Origin: Eucommia ulmoides
Taxonomy: Eukaryota > Streptophyta > Magnoliopsida > Garryales > Eucommiaceae
Assembly (NCBI GenBank): GCA_016647705.1
Contig: CM028330.1
Location: 46,652,397 to 46,716,396, forward strand
Direction: 5' to 3'
DNA length: 64,000 nt
Part shown: piece after piece, positions 1 to 12,530 of the stretch
Layout of the letters: each line of letters opens with the position of its first letter
How positions within the stretch are numbered: position 1 is the first letter of the stretch
The notes under the pieces: model-generated
The model's input: only the letters and a program-made list of their open reading frames with translations
Database searches by the model: none
What the model was told of the DNA's origin: nothing
Translations under genes and position numbers: made by a program

Positions 1-1838
1 CTATGGTCATTACTTTATGGATGTCTAACTTTTAGGTATGGAGAATCCTAATTAATACCAGAAGTTTGACTAATACCATTTTTTAAATTACTTTAAAGAA
101 AATGGGAGTGCTAAGTTCAAATATAGGAACCATCCAGATTGTGATGGTGGGTTTCAATGGAAACCTAAGCTCTCCGAAAGGAAAGATTACCTCATCAATC
201 ATGACAATCTAGAAAGAGGACCGCATAAAAATATTTGTGGAGTTTATGGTAATGAAATCCATATCACCCTACAATGAAATCTTAGGTCGTCATTGGCTCC
301 ACTCTATGGGATTTGTGGCATCGACGTTCCATTAATTCATAAAATACCCCAAGGATGGTGGGGTGGATGTAATTCGAGGTAATCGAGTGGCCTTTAGAGA
401 ATGCTTCACGATAGACATAAAGGGGAAGAAGAAAGCCCAATAATTAAAGGATAAGTTAGAAGTTGTTCTGCCCAAGAGTACAATAGAAGAACTAGATGAC
501 TTCAGAGAACACTTGAATGTACTCCAATCAGCAGAACTAGTGGAAGAAGTGTTTTTCAAGCCAGGAGAAAAAAGGTTGCAGATCGAAATGATGCTAAGTC
601 CATCTATGAAGGAGTGATTTGTAGAAATGCACAAAAGAAAAACTTGGATGTCTTCGCTTTGGCACCAGAGGATATGAATAAGAATTGATCCGAAGATAGT
701 GGTTTACCAACTCAACGTCTCTAGATCGTACCATCTAGTATGGTAGAAGGAGATGATTGTTAGTTTGAAGATGAAAGAAGTGATCGAAGTGATAGTTTGA
801 CGTTTGCTTAACATCAGACATACGTAAGAGGTGACATATCCAAAGTAGCTAGCAAATCCAATACTAGTTATGAAAGAAAAATGACAAACGGAGGATGTGA
901 CTTGACTTTATCAAGCTGAACCAAGCTCATCCAAAGGATTCTTATCGAGTGCCAAGGATATACCAAATGGTAGATGTAATAGAGGTTCATGAACTTCTGA
1001 GTATGATAGACGCATATTTTGCATACAACTAGATCAGGATGGAGCAACATGACGAGGATGGAACTGCATTCATCATACCAAGAGGACTTATTGTTACACT
1101 GTAATGCCTTTTGGGTTGAGAAACGCAGGAGCTATATATCAAATGCTGGTGAAGCAGATGTTCCAAGATAACATCAGCCATACAATGGAGGTGTTTATTG
1201 ATGATATTCTGGTTAAGAGAACTTTCAAAGGAGATCACCTAGCCCAGCTGGAGGAGGCATTTACCATCCTACAGAAGTATAAAATAAAGCAATCTAGAAA
1301 AATGCATTTTCGTGGTCATCTCGAGAAAGTTCCTCAACTTTGTGGTGAACCAGCTCGGTATAACAGTGGATTTAGGGCAACTTGAGGTAGCTCGGAATAC
1401 TAGATTACCTACCTTTGTGAGAGAAGTCCAGATGCCAATAAGCAGGTTAGAGGCATTTAATAGATTCATCTCAAAGTTTTCTAACAAATGTTCACCCTTT
1501 TTCAAGCACTTGAAGGGAAACAAGAACTTCCAGTGGAGCGAGGAATGTGAAGACGCACTACAATCAATAAATGATTACCTCAAATCAGTAGAGACTCTAG
1601 CAATGGTCTCTTTAGGAGATGAACTGTACTTTTCCCTGCCAGTGACTCTGACTGCTGTTAGTGCAAAATTTATGAAGGGGGAACAAAAAGTCAACAATCG
1701 ATTTTATATATCAGTAAATCTTTGGCCCCAGTCCAAACGTGATACACAGAATTAGAGAAGATGGCTCTGGACCTGATCATGTTAGCTCGGAAGTTGAGTC
1801 TGTACGTCCAGGTGCATGTAATTAATGTGATGACGTTA
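1..1838 (+). pseudogene. Tat-like Ty3/gypsy pol, first part (element A)
   Basis: Decayed polyprotein of a Tat-lineage retrotransposon that enters from the left edge. Positions about 230-640 read like the tail of the aspartic protease region (ILGRHWLHSM). About 850-1250 is reverse transcriptase, with MPFGLRNAGAIYQ and the catalytic box FIDDILVK, where Tat elements usually have Y/F-[VI]-DD. About 1310-1830 is the RT connection and first RNase H (FNRFISK, FFKHLKG, then a LARKL-type stretch). Several stops and frameshifts break it; the longest open pieces are 93 and 147 codons. The frame stops at 1838, where another element's LTR starts, and resumes at 24657. Family assignment is by recognition of the RT and RNase H wording and is fairly secure. 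Confidence 0.85.
1834..1838. repeat. Target site duplication of element B, left copy
   Basis: The five bases cgtta lie directly before the 5' LTR start (tgcaagaccc). The matching copy, cgtca, follows the 3' LTR at 24657-24661, with one transition between them. Five bases is the usual duplication for Ty3/gypsy integrases. Confidence 0.7.
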
Positions 1839-3495
1839 TGCAAGACCCTATCTTTGCACATGCATATTTCTAATTACATTTTAGAACATTTAAAAAAATA
1901 TTAGGGTCCATTGTGACATTTAAATTTTACCTTAAAACTTTTAAAGGATTATTATGGTATTTAAAAATTTTGTTTCAAATGGGGGTTAAAGGTAATTTCA
2001 ATTTTTTTACTTTTAAATGTTTAGGAATTATTATGTTATTTGAAATATAATTTTATGAAGTTTTGGGATATAATTTATATTATCTTTATTTTGGGGAGGG
2101 AGAGAGTAATTATATATATCATGAGAATATGTTTTCTTCCTTTTATGAATACAACACATTCAATATAAATGGTGGCAAAGAAAACAAATGCCACGTTTTT
2201 GACACATTGGAAAAAAAAACCAAGTGAACATCCCCTTTTCTATATATATATAAATTTTTTTTTGTAGATTTAATTGTTAATTAGAAAAACTTTATAATTG
2301 TTGTTATAATATTTTTGTACAATTAATATTGGCTTAAGAAATGGGACGTCTAATAAACTTCGTTTAATTTGGAAAATTTGAGCATGAGAAAAATTGCATT
2401 TTATTGTCATGCATTTCATGTCATATTAGATTTATGTAGTTAAATTCTTAGTTTAGACCTTATCATTGTTAGATTTACAGGCAATGCTGACTACGTCAAC
2501 ATTACGGTGATAGGATAATAGCAGTGCAAATATTGAGGTGACTATACTGTCTTCTATGTAAATTGTCAAATTATATTTTCGAACGAAATTGTGAAAAGAA
2601 AAGATTTATTAAAATAGATTATTTTATAACGTTAGATGAATCATGTAAAATATTAAATGTGGAAAGTGATTTTTATTATTATATTAATATGCTATAGTAT
2701 GGTCTCGACAGAAGGGCATGTCATGCGGGAGGTTGTTGGTTCTATCAGGAGGACATGTCTTATAGGGCGTTGTGTTGTGACCTAATAGGAGGGTAAATCT
2801 TACATATGGTTGATTTACATTATTGTTGTTGATGATGATTATCATTATGATATGGTGGTTTATACCACGTGTTAGCTCCTAGCATTAGAGATATTGAATG
2901 GCCCTGATATTGATGTCAACCTTAGATTGTATAGTTGTATAGGTTACGATACCGTTATAACTCCCAATCGTGAGGTGAAACGATCTTATGGATAGTATGA
3001 AAATATGTGTAGTATTTTATATATATCAAATTAATTTGATCAATTGATTTGAATTCACTTGTTTTATTATAAGGATCTCCATGGGATTTTGATATTGCTC
3101 GATTGTGGCTTAAATTCTATTTTGAAAAGCGAATTTTAATAAATGTACTTGATCTATAAATTATTTTTATATTATGAAGACAGTACACCGATAAAATATT
3201 TTGTATCAAGTACTCCAAGTAGATACGGGTCCACTACTGGCGTTAGATAGAGTCAGGGAGTAATATTACTTTTGAGTTAATAAGGGCATGTGTTAGTATC
3301 GAAAGGTTGGACTTTTGTAGTTTTGTCATGCAATAGTGGATATTTGTAATCATTGAATTTTGGGTTATATAAATATTAGAAGAAAAAAAATTTCAATTGT
3401 ACAAAATGGTACATATTTTATTTATTTATTCTTGAGTAACATCAAGTTGAGGTCACGCCTAACCTCGGGTGTGGGGCTCGGGGTTGGGTGTGACA
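1839..3495 (+). repeat. 5' LTR of element B
   Basis: Starts TG and ends CA. The first 280 bases align with the 3' LTR start at 9721 (shared ctttg-acatgcatatttct and the following T-rich text). The last 100 bases (from atggtacatatttt to gtgtgaca) align with 24557-24656. The middle is AT-rich non-coding DNA with no counterpart in the interrupted 3' LTR, so internal boundaries cannot be checked. A weak TATA-like stretch (ttatataaat) lies near 3365. Confidence 0.8.
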
Positions 3496-3500
3496 ATATT

Positions 3501-3514
3501 TGGTATCTGATCCT
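3501..3514 (+). other. Primer binding site of element B (initiator Met tRNA type)
   Basis: The sequence tggtatctgatcct lies five bases after the 5' LTR end. It matches the plant initiator Met tRNA primer site (tggtatcagagc) with substitutions. Confidence 0.7.
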
Positions 3515-3672
3515 AGGCTATAGGTTATGTAGACCATAAGATAAGTTGTTGATAGGTTGGTTTAGCATGTGAGTGGTAGTTATTTTTACTTGATTAAATA
3601 GTGTTGTTGCAATATGTACTGTTTGCTACATTATTGGCATTTATTTATTAAAATCCATTTCAAATCTTGAAT

Positions 3673-4763
3673 ATGGAACATCAAAATGAAAGTAGAAAAA
3701 GTTCCGGACCCCAAAGAAAAAAGAGTAGGGCGTGGGAAAGATAAAATGTTGTCAAGCGAACGTTACAGGTTGCTACGCAACTGATAGAGCTGTAGACAAA
3801 AATGATGGAATGACAGAGGGCCCAAACTGAAATAACTAATGTTCAGACTGTACTCTTGAAAATATTCAAGGAATTGGGCCCTCCAATTTTTACGGGAACT
3901 GCAGGTCCTACTCTTGCTCCTGCTGAGAATTGGTTGAGCAACATAGGGCATGCATTCAAGGTGATGCGCATCACAGATGACAGTCGAGTTTCTCTCTCCA
4001 CTTTCCAGCTAAAGGGGAAAACCGAACATTGGTGGGTTAAAATGAAGCGATTAATTTCAATTCCAGACCAGGCTCTCACCTGAGATCAATTTGTGGCAAT
4101 ATTTAATGAAAAACATTTCCTTAAATCCTACCAGTACGAGATGGAAGAGGAATTTATACTACTGATGTAGAGGAAGATGTCAATTCTGTGGTATGAAATT
4201 AAATTCAATTCTTTGTATCGATTTGCCTCTAACTTAGTAAAGACAAGGAAGTGAGATTTAGAAAATTCCAAAAAAGACTAGATTTGCAAATATGTTCAAG
4301 GTTGATTGCCGGACAAATCAAAAGTTATGCTAAACTTATAAATACGGTGAAAGTAGTAGAGAAAGATGTGTAGGAAGCCGTCCAGAATCATGAACAATCA
4401 TATTCTGGGCGATGCTAGAATGTACCTAGATAGAGTTCAGATTAGCAAAGGCAAAGTAGGGGACAAATGTTTAGCCAAATCGGTATAACCGTATGCTATT
4501 AATGTGAATCACCGGATCACTTCGTTAGAGGCTATCTTATGGGTGGCCCAATATGTTTTCATTGTTATGAGTTGGGTTACACGTCCTAATCTTGTCTGCA
4601 ACCTATTACTACATCTATACCTTCTATGAGTAGTGTAGGCAGTGTTGGCCCTAGCGGTATTCAGGGGCGAGGTAGATGATCGATCGGTAGAACTCCAACT
4701 CAGGGGTGTGTATTTTCTACTACTCTATAGGATGCTCAGGCTACCCGAGATGTGGTTATAAGT
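3673..4763 (+). pseudogene. Gag of element B, broken
   Basis: Chromovirus Gag, the nucleocapsid/capsid precursor that packages the element RNA. The first ATG is at 3673. The capsid-like stretch at 3856-4083 is open for 75 codons and contains PPIFTGTAGP, the AENWL motif and EHWW, which mark the retrotrans_gag fold. Two degenerate CCHC zinc knuckles lie at about 4490-4600: the first has a stop between its first two cysteines and lacks the last Cys, and the second has Tyr in place of His. Stops recur throughout. The solo LTR at 4764 interrupts the gag-protease linker. Confidence 0.75.
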
Positions 4764-6394
4764 TGATAGGTGTGATCTACTTACATATTTCCAAACCAGA
4801 TTTATTAGTTTTAGAGTATTTTTATAGTTTATTTTTATTACGTTTTAATTAGTTTTTATTCTTTTTGTATAAATCATGTGTGTGGGGGAAAAAAGATAGG
4901 AATCTGGAGAGAAAACAATGAGATTGAACAAAAAATGGTCAAAGAACGGTGGAAAAACGAGCAAGGTGACAATATTTTCAAAGAAGCCTACCGCCGTGAT
5001 GTCCAGACCTCTACCGCGATGGTGAAAATGCAGAGAGTGGCATTATCTTGCTGAACGTCCATCGCCACGGCGGTGAGATCTCCTGCTGCAGCGGTGAAAC
5101 TGCAGAATGTCAACTAAGGCCATCGCTGACTTCACTGTCTAGGCGATCACCCAACCGACATACCCACCGCTTAGGCGGTGGCCTCTACACAACTTAGGAT
5201 ATTTATTAGATATTTTTGAGATATTTTGCCTATAAATATCCACTCCTCTCCTCTCCTCTTGCTCTCTTCGGCCATTAGAGCCCCTTGAGCTATACTTAGG
5301 GTTGGATTTAGAAGTTTTAGAGGCAGAGCTCACATCCCAAAGTAGAGAAAGACGGCGAAGTGATCGTTGAACAGTTCTTAGCGACAAATCTTCAGACAAG
5401 GCTAAGTTCTTCGATTTCTTCCCTTATTTCTTTAACTTAGGATTTTGTGAGCATGTTTAGCTCGTATTTTATTTTTAAATGTGGTTATGGCCGTAGTTAA
5501 ACATGGATTGTATAGGGATTAACACTATATTTATAAATATGTGTTTCGAATAATTTCGGTGTTGCGTTTATGTTTGTTCTTCGTAGTTTGATTATGTTTA
5601 TCATATTATTTGTTTATTATGCTTAGATAATTATATGGAGAATACGGGGTTTGACAAACCCCAGATTCGGATTAGGGTAAACAAATGCCACGATCTAATA
5701 ACTCTGTCGGGAGTTGCATTGTGGATAATCGATGACATTGGGGCAAGACTCACGTGACCTAGGGTCGTTAAGAAATTGAGGAGAACTTTTTTGTTGACTT
5801 GAAGTTATGTATTCCCCCATCTTACACTCGGGAGAGGTGGTGGTGGAGTTTTAGAATTGAGATTGTCAATAAGGTAAACACAACACACGATCCAACAATT
5901 CGGTTGGGTGTTGGATTGTGTACAATCAATGACGTTGGGGCGAGACTCACGCGATCTAGGGTCATTAATACGTTGAGGGGGACTTTTTTGTTGACATGAA
6001 GTAGTGTTATATCCCCCATCTTACACTCGGGAGAGGTGGCAGAGGAGTTTTAGATACCGAGATTGTCAAATAGGTTGAATACCGTAAACGCAAGTCAATC
6101 GAGATCGAACGCGTATTTGTAAACCATGTTAATCCCTAGAAAATTCTTTCCCCTAAAACATATTAGTAAATTAGTATAGATAATTTAGGTTATATTAGTT
6201 TAGTTTAATTAATTATTTACATTTTTGGTCGCCTAGATAAAGTTAGGTCATGACAATTACGGTACTCGATAATACGACACCAATCCCTGTGGATACGATA
6301 CCCGATCTTTCAAGGTTACATTATACTAAAACTTTGACCTCGTACACTTGCGAGTAGTCAATACGCGAGCACGTAATAAACGCTCCACCGTATA
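4764..6394 (+). mobile_element. Athila-type solo LTR inside element B
   Basis: A single LTR with no internal region. It is flanked by a perfect 5-bp duplication, taagt, at 4759-4763 and 6395-6399, and the protease frame of element B continues across when the insert and one duplication are ignored. About 750 bases of its right half (5640-6390) align with the LTR of the Athila-like element at 38728-40094, including the repeated phrase cactcgggagaggt. It holds a G+C-richer block (about 4985-5180) with repeats around cgccgcgg-like words. A TATA box lies at 5231. A tandem duplication with a period near 197 bp occupies about 5705-6068. Short open frames here do not look coding. Confidence 0.8.
5231..5238 (+). 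promoter_or_regulatory. Probable TATA box of the Athila-type LTR
   Basis: TATAAATA followed by a pyrimidine-rich stretch (ctcctctcctctcc), the usual look of a plant LTR U3/R promoter. Function is inferred only from sequence. Confidence 0.5.
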
Positions 6395-9300
6395 TAAGTA
6401 TTATGATTTTATATGATAGAGATGCACGTATACTTATCGATTCAAGTTCTACTAATTCATTTGTTTCAACGACATTTATGATACTCCCTACTACTCTATC
6501 ATATGGTATTATTATTTCAACCCCTGTGTGAGTCAGTATGGATAGATAGTATTTACGAAAACAGTTTACTTCACATTGTTAACAAAGAATTATCAGCAGA
6601 TCTATTACCCCTGAATATTCCCAATTTTGATGAGATACTGGTTATAGATTTTCTATTTTCCTATCATGCCATAGTCGATTGTTTTAAAAAAGAAGTTACT
6701 TTTTGAGTCCAAGGTGAATCAAAATTTATGTTTTCGGGGGATAGAATCATTACCCTTGTCAATTTGATTTCAGTCCTAGAGGCCGAAAAATAATTAAAGA
6801 AGGGATGTTAGAAATATCTAGCACATATGCTTGACACCAAATAGAATGAGATATAGCTGGAAAATATTCCAGTGGTCGAGGATTATCCCAATGAATTCCT
6901 AGAAAAATTGACAGGGTTGCTAGTGGATAGGAAAATTAAATTCAATATTGAATTACCTCCGCGTGCATCTTCTATATCAATTCCACCCTATTACATGGCA
7001 CATACCGAGCTAAAAGAACTGAAAATTCAATTGCAATATCTATTAGACCATGGGTTTATCAGACCAAGTGTTTTTTCGTAGGGAGTTCTTGTATTATTTG
7101 TAAGGAAGAAAGATGGCACTTTGAGGGTGTGCATCAATTACCGACAACTGAATAAGGTGACGGTTTGTAAAAAATATCCGTTGCCTAGAATTGATGATTT
7201 ATTTGATAAGTTGCAGAAGGCCAAGGTATTTTCAAAATAGATTTTCGATCAAGATATCACTAATTGAAAATCAGAGACAGTGAAATGTTGAAGACGACAT
7301 TCCATATGCGGTATGGACATTATGAACTTTTAATTAAGCCATTTAGGTAGACAAATGCCACCACTACATTTATGGATCTGATGAATAGAATCTTATAGCT
7401 TTATTTAGATTAGTTTATCATTCTATTCATTGATGATATACTGATTTACTCCCAAAATAAAGAAGAGCATGCAAATCATCTCAAAATTGTGCCACAGATT
7501 TTGAGATAAAAGCAATTGTATGCAAAGTTCAATAAATATGAGTTTTGGCTAGATAGAGTCGTATTTTGGGGGCACGTTATCTTGGGATATGGTATACAAG
7601 TCGACCCAAAGAAGTTGAAGTCGTTGTTCGGTGGGAAAGACCAAAAAGTGTAATAAAAGTTCGAAGGTTTCTAGGATTGGCAGATTATTATCGCCAGTTT
7701 GCACATGGATTTTTCATTATAGCTATCTCGTTTACCTGTTTGACCCGCAAAGAAAGTTAAATTTGAGTGGACTGACAAATGTGAATAAAGTTTCCAGGAG
7801 TTAAAGAATAGACTAATATCAGTGCCAATACTTTCTCTCCCTACAAAAGGTGGTGACTTTGTGATATACAGTGACGCTTCACACTAGGGCCTTGGTTGTG
7901 TACTGATGCAACATGATCATGTGATTGCGTATGCCTCTCGGCAATTAAAAGAATCATGAGCGTAACTATTTGATGCATGATTTGGAGACATTATCTTTAC
8001 GGCGAGACTTGCGAGATATACATAGACCACCAAATTTTAAAATATTTGTTCACTCAGAAAGAATTAAGTCTCAGATAGAGACATTAGATTGAGTTCATCA
8101 AGGATTACGATTGTACTATCCATTATCGCCTTGGAAATGTTAATGCTGTAGCTGCTGCATTAAAATGAAAATCGACAGGTTTGATTGCGGACCTTCAAGT
8201 TGTTCATACTAACCTATATGCCGAATTGAGATCCCTGTGAGTCCAGTTGACAGTGTATCAGACGGCATCATTTTTTGTGACTTTGGCTTTGAGACCAACA
8301 TTAATTAACCATATTAAAGAAGCACAGAAGTTAGATTCTCAATTAGAGAAGATCAAGAATGAAGTTTAAAATGGTCAGAAAATCAACTATTGAGTTAGAG
8401 ATAATGATGAAGCTTTGATGTTTAGGAATCGATTGTGTCTGCCTAATAATGCTGATTTTAAGAAATATATCTTGGAACAAATGCACAGCTCAGTGTATGA
8501 AATGCATCCAAGATACACCAAAATGTATCGGGATTTGTGAGAACATTATTGGAGGAATGGAATGAAACAAGAAATTGCAGAATTTAGTGCCAAGTGTCTT
8601 ATTTGTTAGCAATTCAAGATTGAGCACCAATGTCCAAGAGAATTATTGCATATTTTTTCTATCCCAAAATAAAAGTGGGAACATATCATGATAGATTTTC
8701 TTTCAGGATTGCCCTATACTCCAAAGGGACATAATTCAATTTGGGTGATTATTGATAGACTCACAAAGTTTGCTAATTTTTTGGCTATAAAAACCATGTA
8801 CTACTTGGATAAGTATGCAAAATTGTATATTGACGAGATTATCAGGCTGCATGGTGTGCTAGTGTCTATAGTGTCGGATAGAGATCCAGGATTTATGTAA
8901 AAAATCTAGCCAAGCCTTTAGGCTGCTCTGGGTACCAAATTAAGGTTTATTATAACATTATGAGGTTGCATTCTAGAATTTCCTAGTAGTTAGGATGATC
9001 ATTTGACTTTGATGGAGTTTTCCTATAACAATAGCTATTATTCGGTAATTGAAATGGTACCCTATGGAGCGTTGTATGGCTAAATATACAGAACTCCGGT
9101 ATGTTGGCCGGAAATTGGAGAACAAAAATTGTTGATACTTGACATAGCTTAGATGACAACGAAAAAGGTGAAATTGATTCAGGAAAGACTAAAGATTTCT
9201 CAAAGTCAACAAAAGAGCTAGGTTGATAAGCATAGGTGTAAGTTGGAATTTAAAGTAAGGGATAACGAATTTTTATGTATATCTCCACGGAAAAGATTAA

Positions 9301-9675
9301 TAAGATTTTGGAAAAATGGAAAGTTGAGTTAGAGGCATATCGAACCATAAGAGATTCTAGGAAGGGTTGGTATAGCGGCCCATCCATTATCCCTACAACC
9401 AGAATTGTCCAAATTGCACGATGTTTGTTCACGTTTCGATGCATAGGAAATATGTGCTAGATTTTTCACATGTGTTGACTTCTCAGCTAATCAAATTGAA
9501 GGAAGACTTATCATACGTTATGGAGTTATTACAGATCTTAAATCATGAAATTCAACTATTGCAAATGAAAACAATTTTGTTAGTAAAATATCTATGGCGC
9601 AGTCACTCCGTAGAAGAGCCAATGTGGGAAAGAGAAGAGGAGATGAGAAATAAGTATCCACACTTGTTTGTCTAA
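6395..9675 (+). pseudogene. Pol of element B: protease, RT, RNase H, integrase, chromodomain-like tail
   Basis: Decayed polyprotein. The protease lies just past the solo LTR: ARILIDSSSTNSF at about 6425-6465, with DSS in place of the usual D[ST]G. RT covers about 6870-7620 ([26 protein letters not shown], and the catalytic FIDD at 7426-7437). RNase H follows to about 8170. Integrase is at about 8460-9100, with the paired Cys of its zinc finger (CLIC, near 8595-8610) and the core aspartates in MIDFLSGLP and IVSDRDPGF. The last 84-codon open frame (9421-9675) holds LVKYLWRSHSVEEPMWERE and ends KYPHLFV, the chromodomain-like C-terminus of Tekay-type integrases. Dozens of stops and shifts make it non-functional. 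Confidence 0.85.
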
Positions 9676-9705
9676 ACGTAACTAAATTTCAAGATGAATT
9701 TCTTT

Positions 9706-9720
9706 TTAGGAGGGAAGGAT
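9706..9720 (+). other. Polypurine tract of element B
   Basis: The stretch taggagggaaggat lies directly before the 3' LTR start, where the plus-strand primer is expected. The same sequence precedes the LTR of the related fragment at 22046. Confidence 0.75.
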
Positions 9721-10034
9721 TGTAAAACCCTATCTTTGTACATGCATATTTCTAATTGCATTTTACAACATTTAGAAAAAAATAAATATAATAGGGTCCA
9801 TTGTGATATTTAAATTTTACCATAAATTTTTTAAGGGATTGTTAAGGTATTTAAAAATTTAGTTTAAATAAAGAAATAAATTGGGAGTTAAAAGTGATTT
9901 TACTTTTTGACTTTTAAAAGTATAAGGATTATTATGTTATTTAAAATATAATTTTAACAATTTTTGGGATATAATTAATATTATCTTTATTTTAGGGGGT
10001 AAAAAGGTATAAATACAAACATCTATATATATAT
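9721..10034 (+). repeat. 3' LTR of element B, first part
   Basis: Begins tgtaaaaccctatc and aligns with 1839 to about 2130 of the 5' LTR. Homology ends in a short AT microsatellite near 10022-10034, where element C sequence begins without its own LTR start. Confidence 0.8.
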
Positions 10035-11955
10035 ATACACACCTTAAGATCACACTAGATACAACGAAAAGTAACAAAAAACAAAAAAACATAAAACTGT
10101 CAAATTTGACTAAATTTGGTTAAGTAAACGTTTTGGGTCCAATTCAAAATTCCTAAAGTTAAAGGGGGACTAAGATGACATTATTAAAATATGATTTTCA
10201 TCAAATCATCTTTAATAAGAATAAAAATTAGTTCATACCCTTTAAGTATAGAACATTTCAGCAATTTACCTCTGTTACTCACTTTGACCCTTGAAACATT
10301 TACTATTATCGGTTTCATCTATTTAATGCCAAACATATTTCTATAAAACTCTGTTTAAAGTACTAATATCTATTAAATCAAGTCAAAGAACTTAATCAAG
10401 TCAAGGGAAGTGCGATGACAAGTCCAAGTTACTCAAAGTATCTATGGCTTAGAATTGGGTTCGAAATGAACCAAACGGAAGTCATAGTGAATAACAATCA
10501 AAGCTCATCACATTAAGGTCTCTACCAAGAATTTAATGACTCATTAATTACCATTAAATTCCCAAGATATTTTCTATAAAATATTTGAGGGAGAAACCAA
10601 GCTACTTAAGGAGTAACTAACGCTTATCAATCTAACCGATCCGGTTCGCCACAAAGGCATGCATTTAATGAAACATTAAATGCCCATCCCATCAAGTATT
10701 AAGTTATTGGGATGATATATGAAGACCACATTCAAGGCACCAAGATATTTTGATCAAAATATCTTGGTGAAACCCAATTACTTAAAATGTGACATCGTTA
10801 CAAGGCAAACCGAACCCAATCAATTCCATTTGAGAGCATTAAATGCCTATCGCATCAAGTGTGGTTGTCAAGTAATAATTTCCAAATGAAACTTGGAGAC
10901 TAAGTTCAATGAACCTTGAAAGCATTAATGACAACCGAATTGAAATAGTTCGAGTAACCAGTACTTAGCCACCAAACCAAACCAAACCAAAAAGGGTAAC
11001 ATCAAGCCATAAATGTGCCATGTGCAAGCCAACTATATCTAATGATTTCTAGTGATGACTAATAATTGCTAATCATTACCCTTAGATATTTATAGATTTG
11101 GTAATCATTACCAAATTTTTGAAAATCCTAAAGAATCTTCAAGATTCGTCCATAACCATCAAACCACAAGAAATAAAAGGATGACCCCTAAGCTAAACAG
11201 CCCATAAGGAGTAGGCTTGGTTATCTTGTGCATTGGCCAATGCACAGGGGGCCCGACCTACAAATAGGAGGCTTATTTTTTTGAATTCAAGGAGTTGGAA
11301 TTAAGAGCTTCTCTCTCTAAGCTCATTCCTTGCACTCGAGTCTTGAGAATTCTCTAGACTTATCTTTCATAAACACCTTGAAATTCTATCAACATACCTC
11401 CCCAAAACGATTTCTTGTGGATCTTGGAGGAATATATCAAGAAGTTGACGGCGAACGATCAAGAACAATTAAGAAGATCCAAAGATGGAGAAGAAGAAAA
11501 ACGCTTAGCGAAAGACCACTTCCCTAAGCTAGTTATTATTTCTTCAGAACCCTTCGATATTGTTTTAAATATAGTATATTGCTTGTTTTTAACATGTTCA
11601 AGTACTTCTTAGACTTAAATTCCATGCACATAGTATATCTATCAAGTAATCAAGTTAAAAATGTTAAAAATTTGTCAAATTCATCAAACCATGTCAAAAT
11701 TATCCAAGATCAAGTCAAGAACATCAAGAACATGTCCAAAACATGAAGAACATGTAAAAAACATGACAAGAATATCTATCACACCATGATTTGTGAATAG
11801 TATCTTTGATTCTCTCAAGAGCACATGAAACCAAACTCTATAACTCAAATGTTTCTTTTGGGAATAAGTGTGTACCTTCTTCAGAAATGTTTTTTTTTTC
11901 TTAGTTACGAGTAGGACTGGCACTAAGTCTTCAAGCTCATGGACTAGCACCTTAT

Positions 11956-12001
<46 letters not shown>

Positions 12002-12230
12002 ACACACACACACACACATACACATACTAACCCATCGAGACCCTTGTATCTAAAAATTTAGAATAAAGGGAGGTCATCTATTACTTTGGGGATAAGTGTG
12101 CACCTTCTTCAGAAACGTTTTTGTTTTTCTTAGTTATGAGTAAGACTGGCATATATACTATATATTTTCTTTCATTTTTTAAACTAATAACTCAAACATA
12201 CACAGTAAACTTGCCTAAGAAAGTGAGTTC
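10035..12230 (+). repeat. Truncated 5' LTR and leader of element C
   Basis: Aligns along its length with 20943-21346 and, more extensively, with 22332 to about 24000. It begins inside the LTR at ccttaagatcac, so roughly the first 100 bases are missing. It contains tandem-like words around aagaacatg near 11715-11765 and a CA microsatellite. No gene is seen; the short open frames at 11330-11612 are not conserved with the homologous copy. Confidence 0.65.
11959..12026. repeat. (CA)n microsatellite
   Basis: About 68 bases of nearly pure CA with a few TA interruptions. It generates the repetitive open frames of TH or CV residues on both strands, which are artefacts. Confidence 0.95.
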
Positions 12231-12530
12231 GGTTGGAGTGTTCTTGACAAAATCAAAGGTAATATCTACATATCATCAGTTCGATTCACGTCTTTGACTC
12301 GTAATAAAATAAAAATAAAAACCAATCATCTTGCATAAATGAACTATGTGCTGACCTGATTCTCAACAATCTGAGATACATAGGCAACCCACCTACGAGT
12401 TTGGTCACATATCTAAACAAAAATGAGTTAATCTTGAACAGATAAACTACGTTTTAACTTGATTTCCCATGATAACCAAGATACGTAGGCAACCTTTGCA
12501 AGGTTCGGTAGTAAAAAAATCTAAAAATAC
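12230..12530 (+). repeat. Leader blocks with the acgtaggcaacc motif, copies 1 and 2
   Basis: Two diverged copies of a roughly 100-base block: gaacta(c/t)gt, a gacctgattctc-type phrase, then gata(c/t)(g/a)taggcaacc and a ggttcgg/tttggtc ending. The same pair recurs at 24085-24245, and weaker copies occur at 18470-19840. Known to me as a conserved non-coding feature of Tat-type elements; its role is unknown. Confidence 0.6.

Noticed and set aside
5139..6019. Short frames in the G+C-richer block as a host gene
   Set aside because: The block lies inside a solo LTR bounded by a target duplication and aligns with another LTR.
11684..12053. Frames of repeated Thr-His or Cys-Val residues
   Set aside because: Pure translation of the (CA)n microsatellite.
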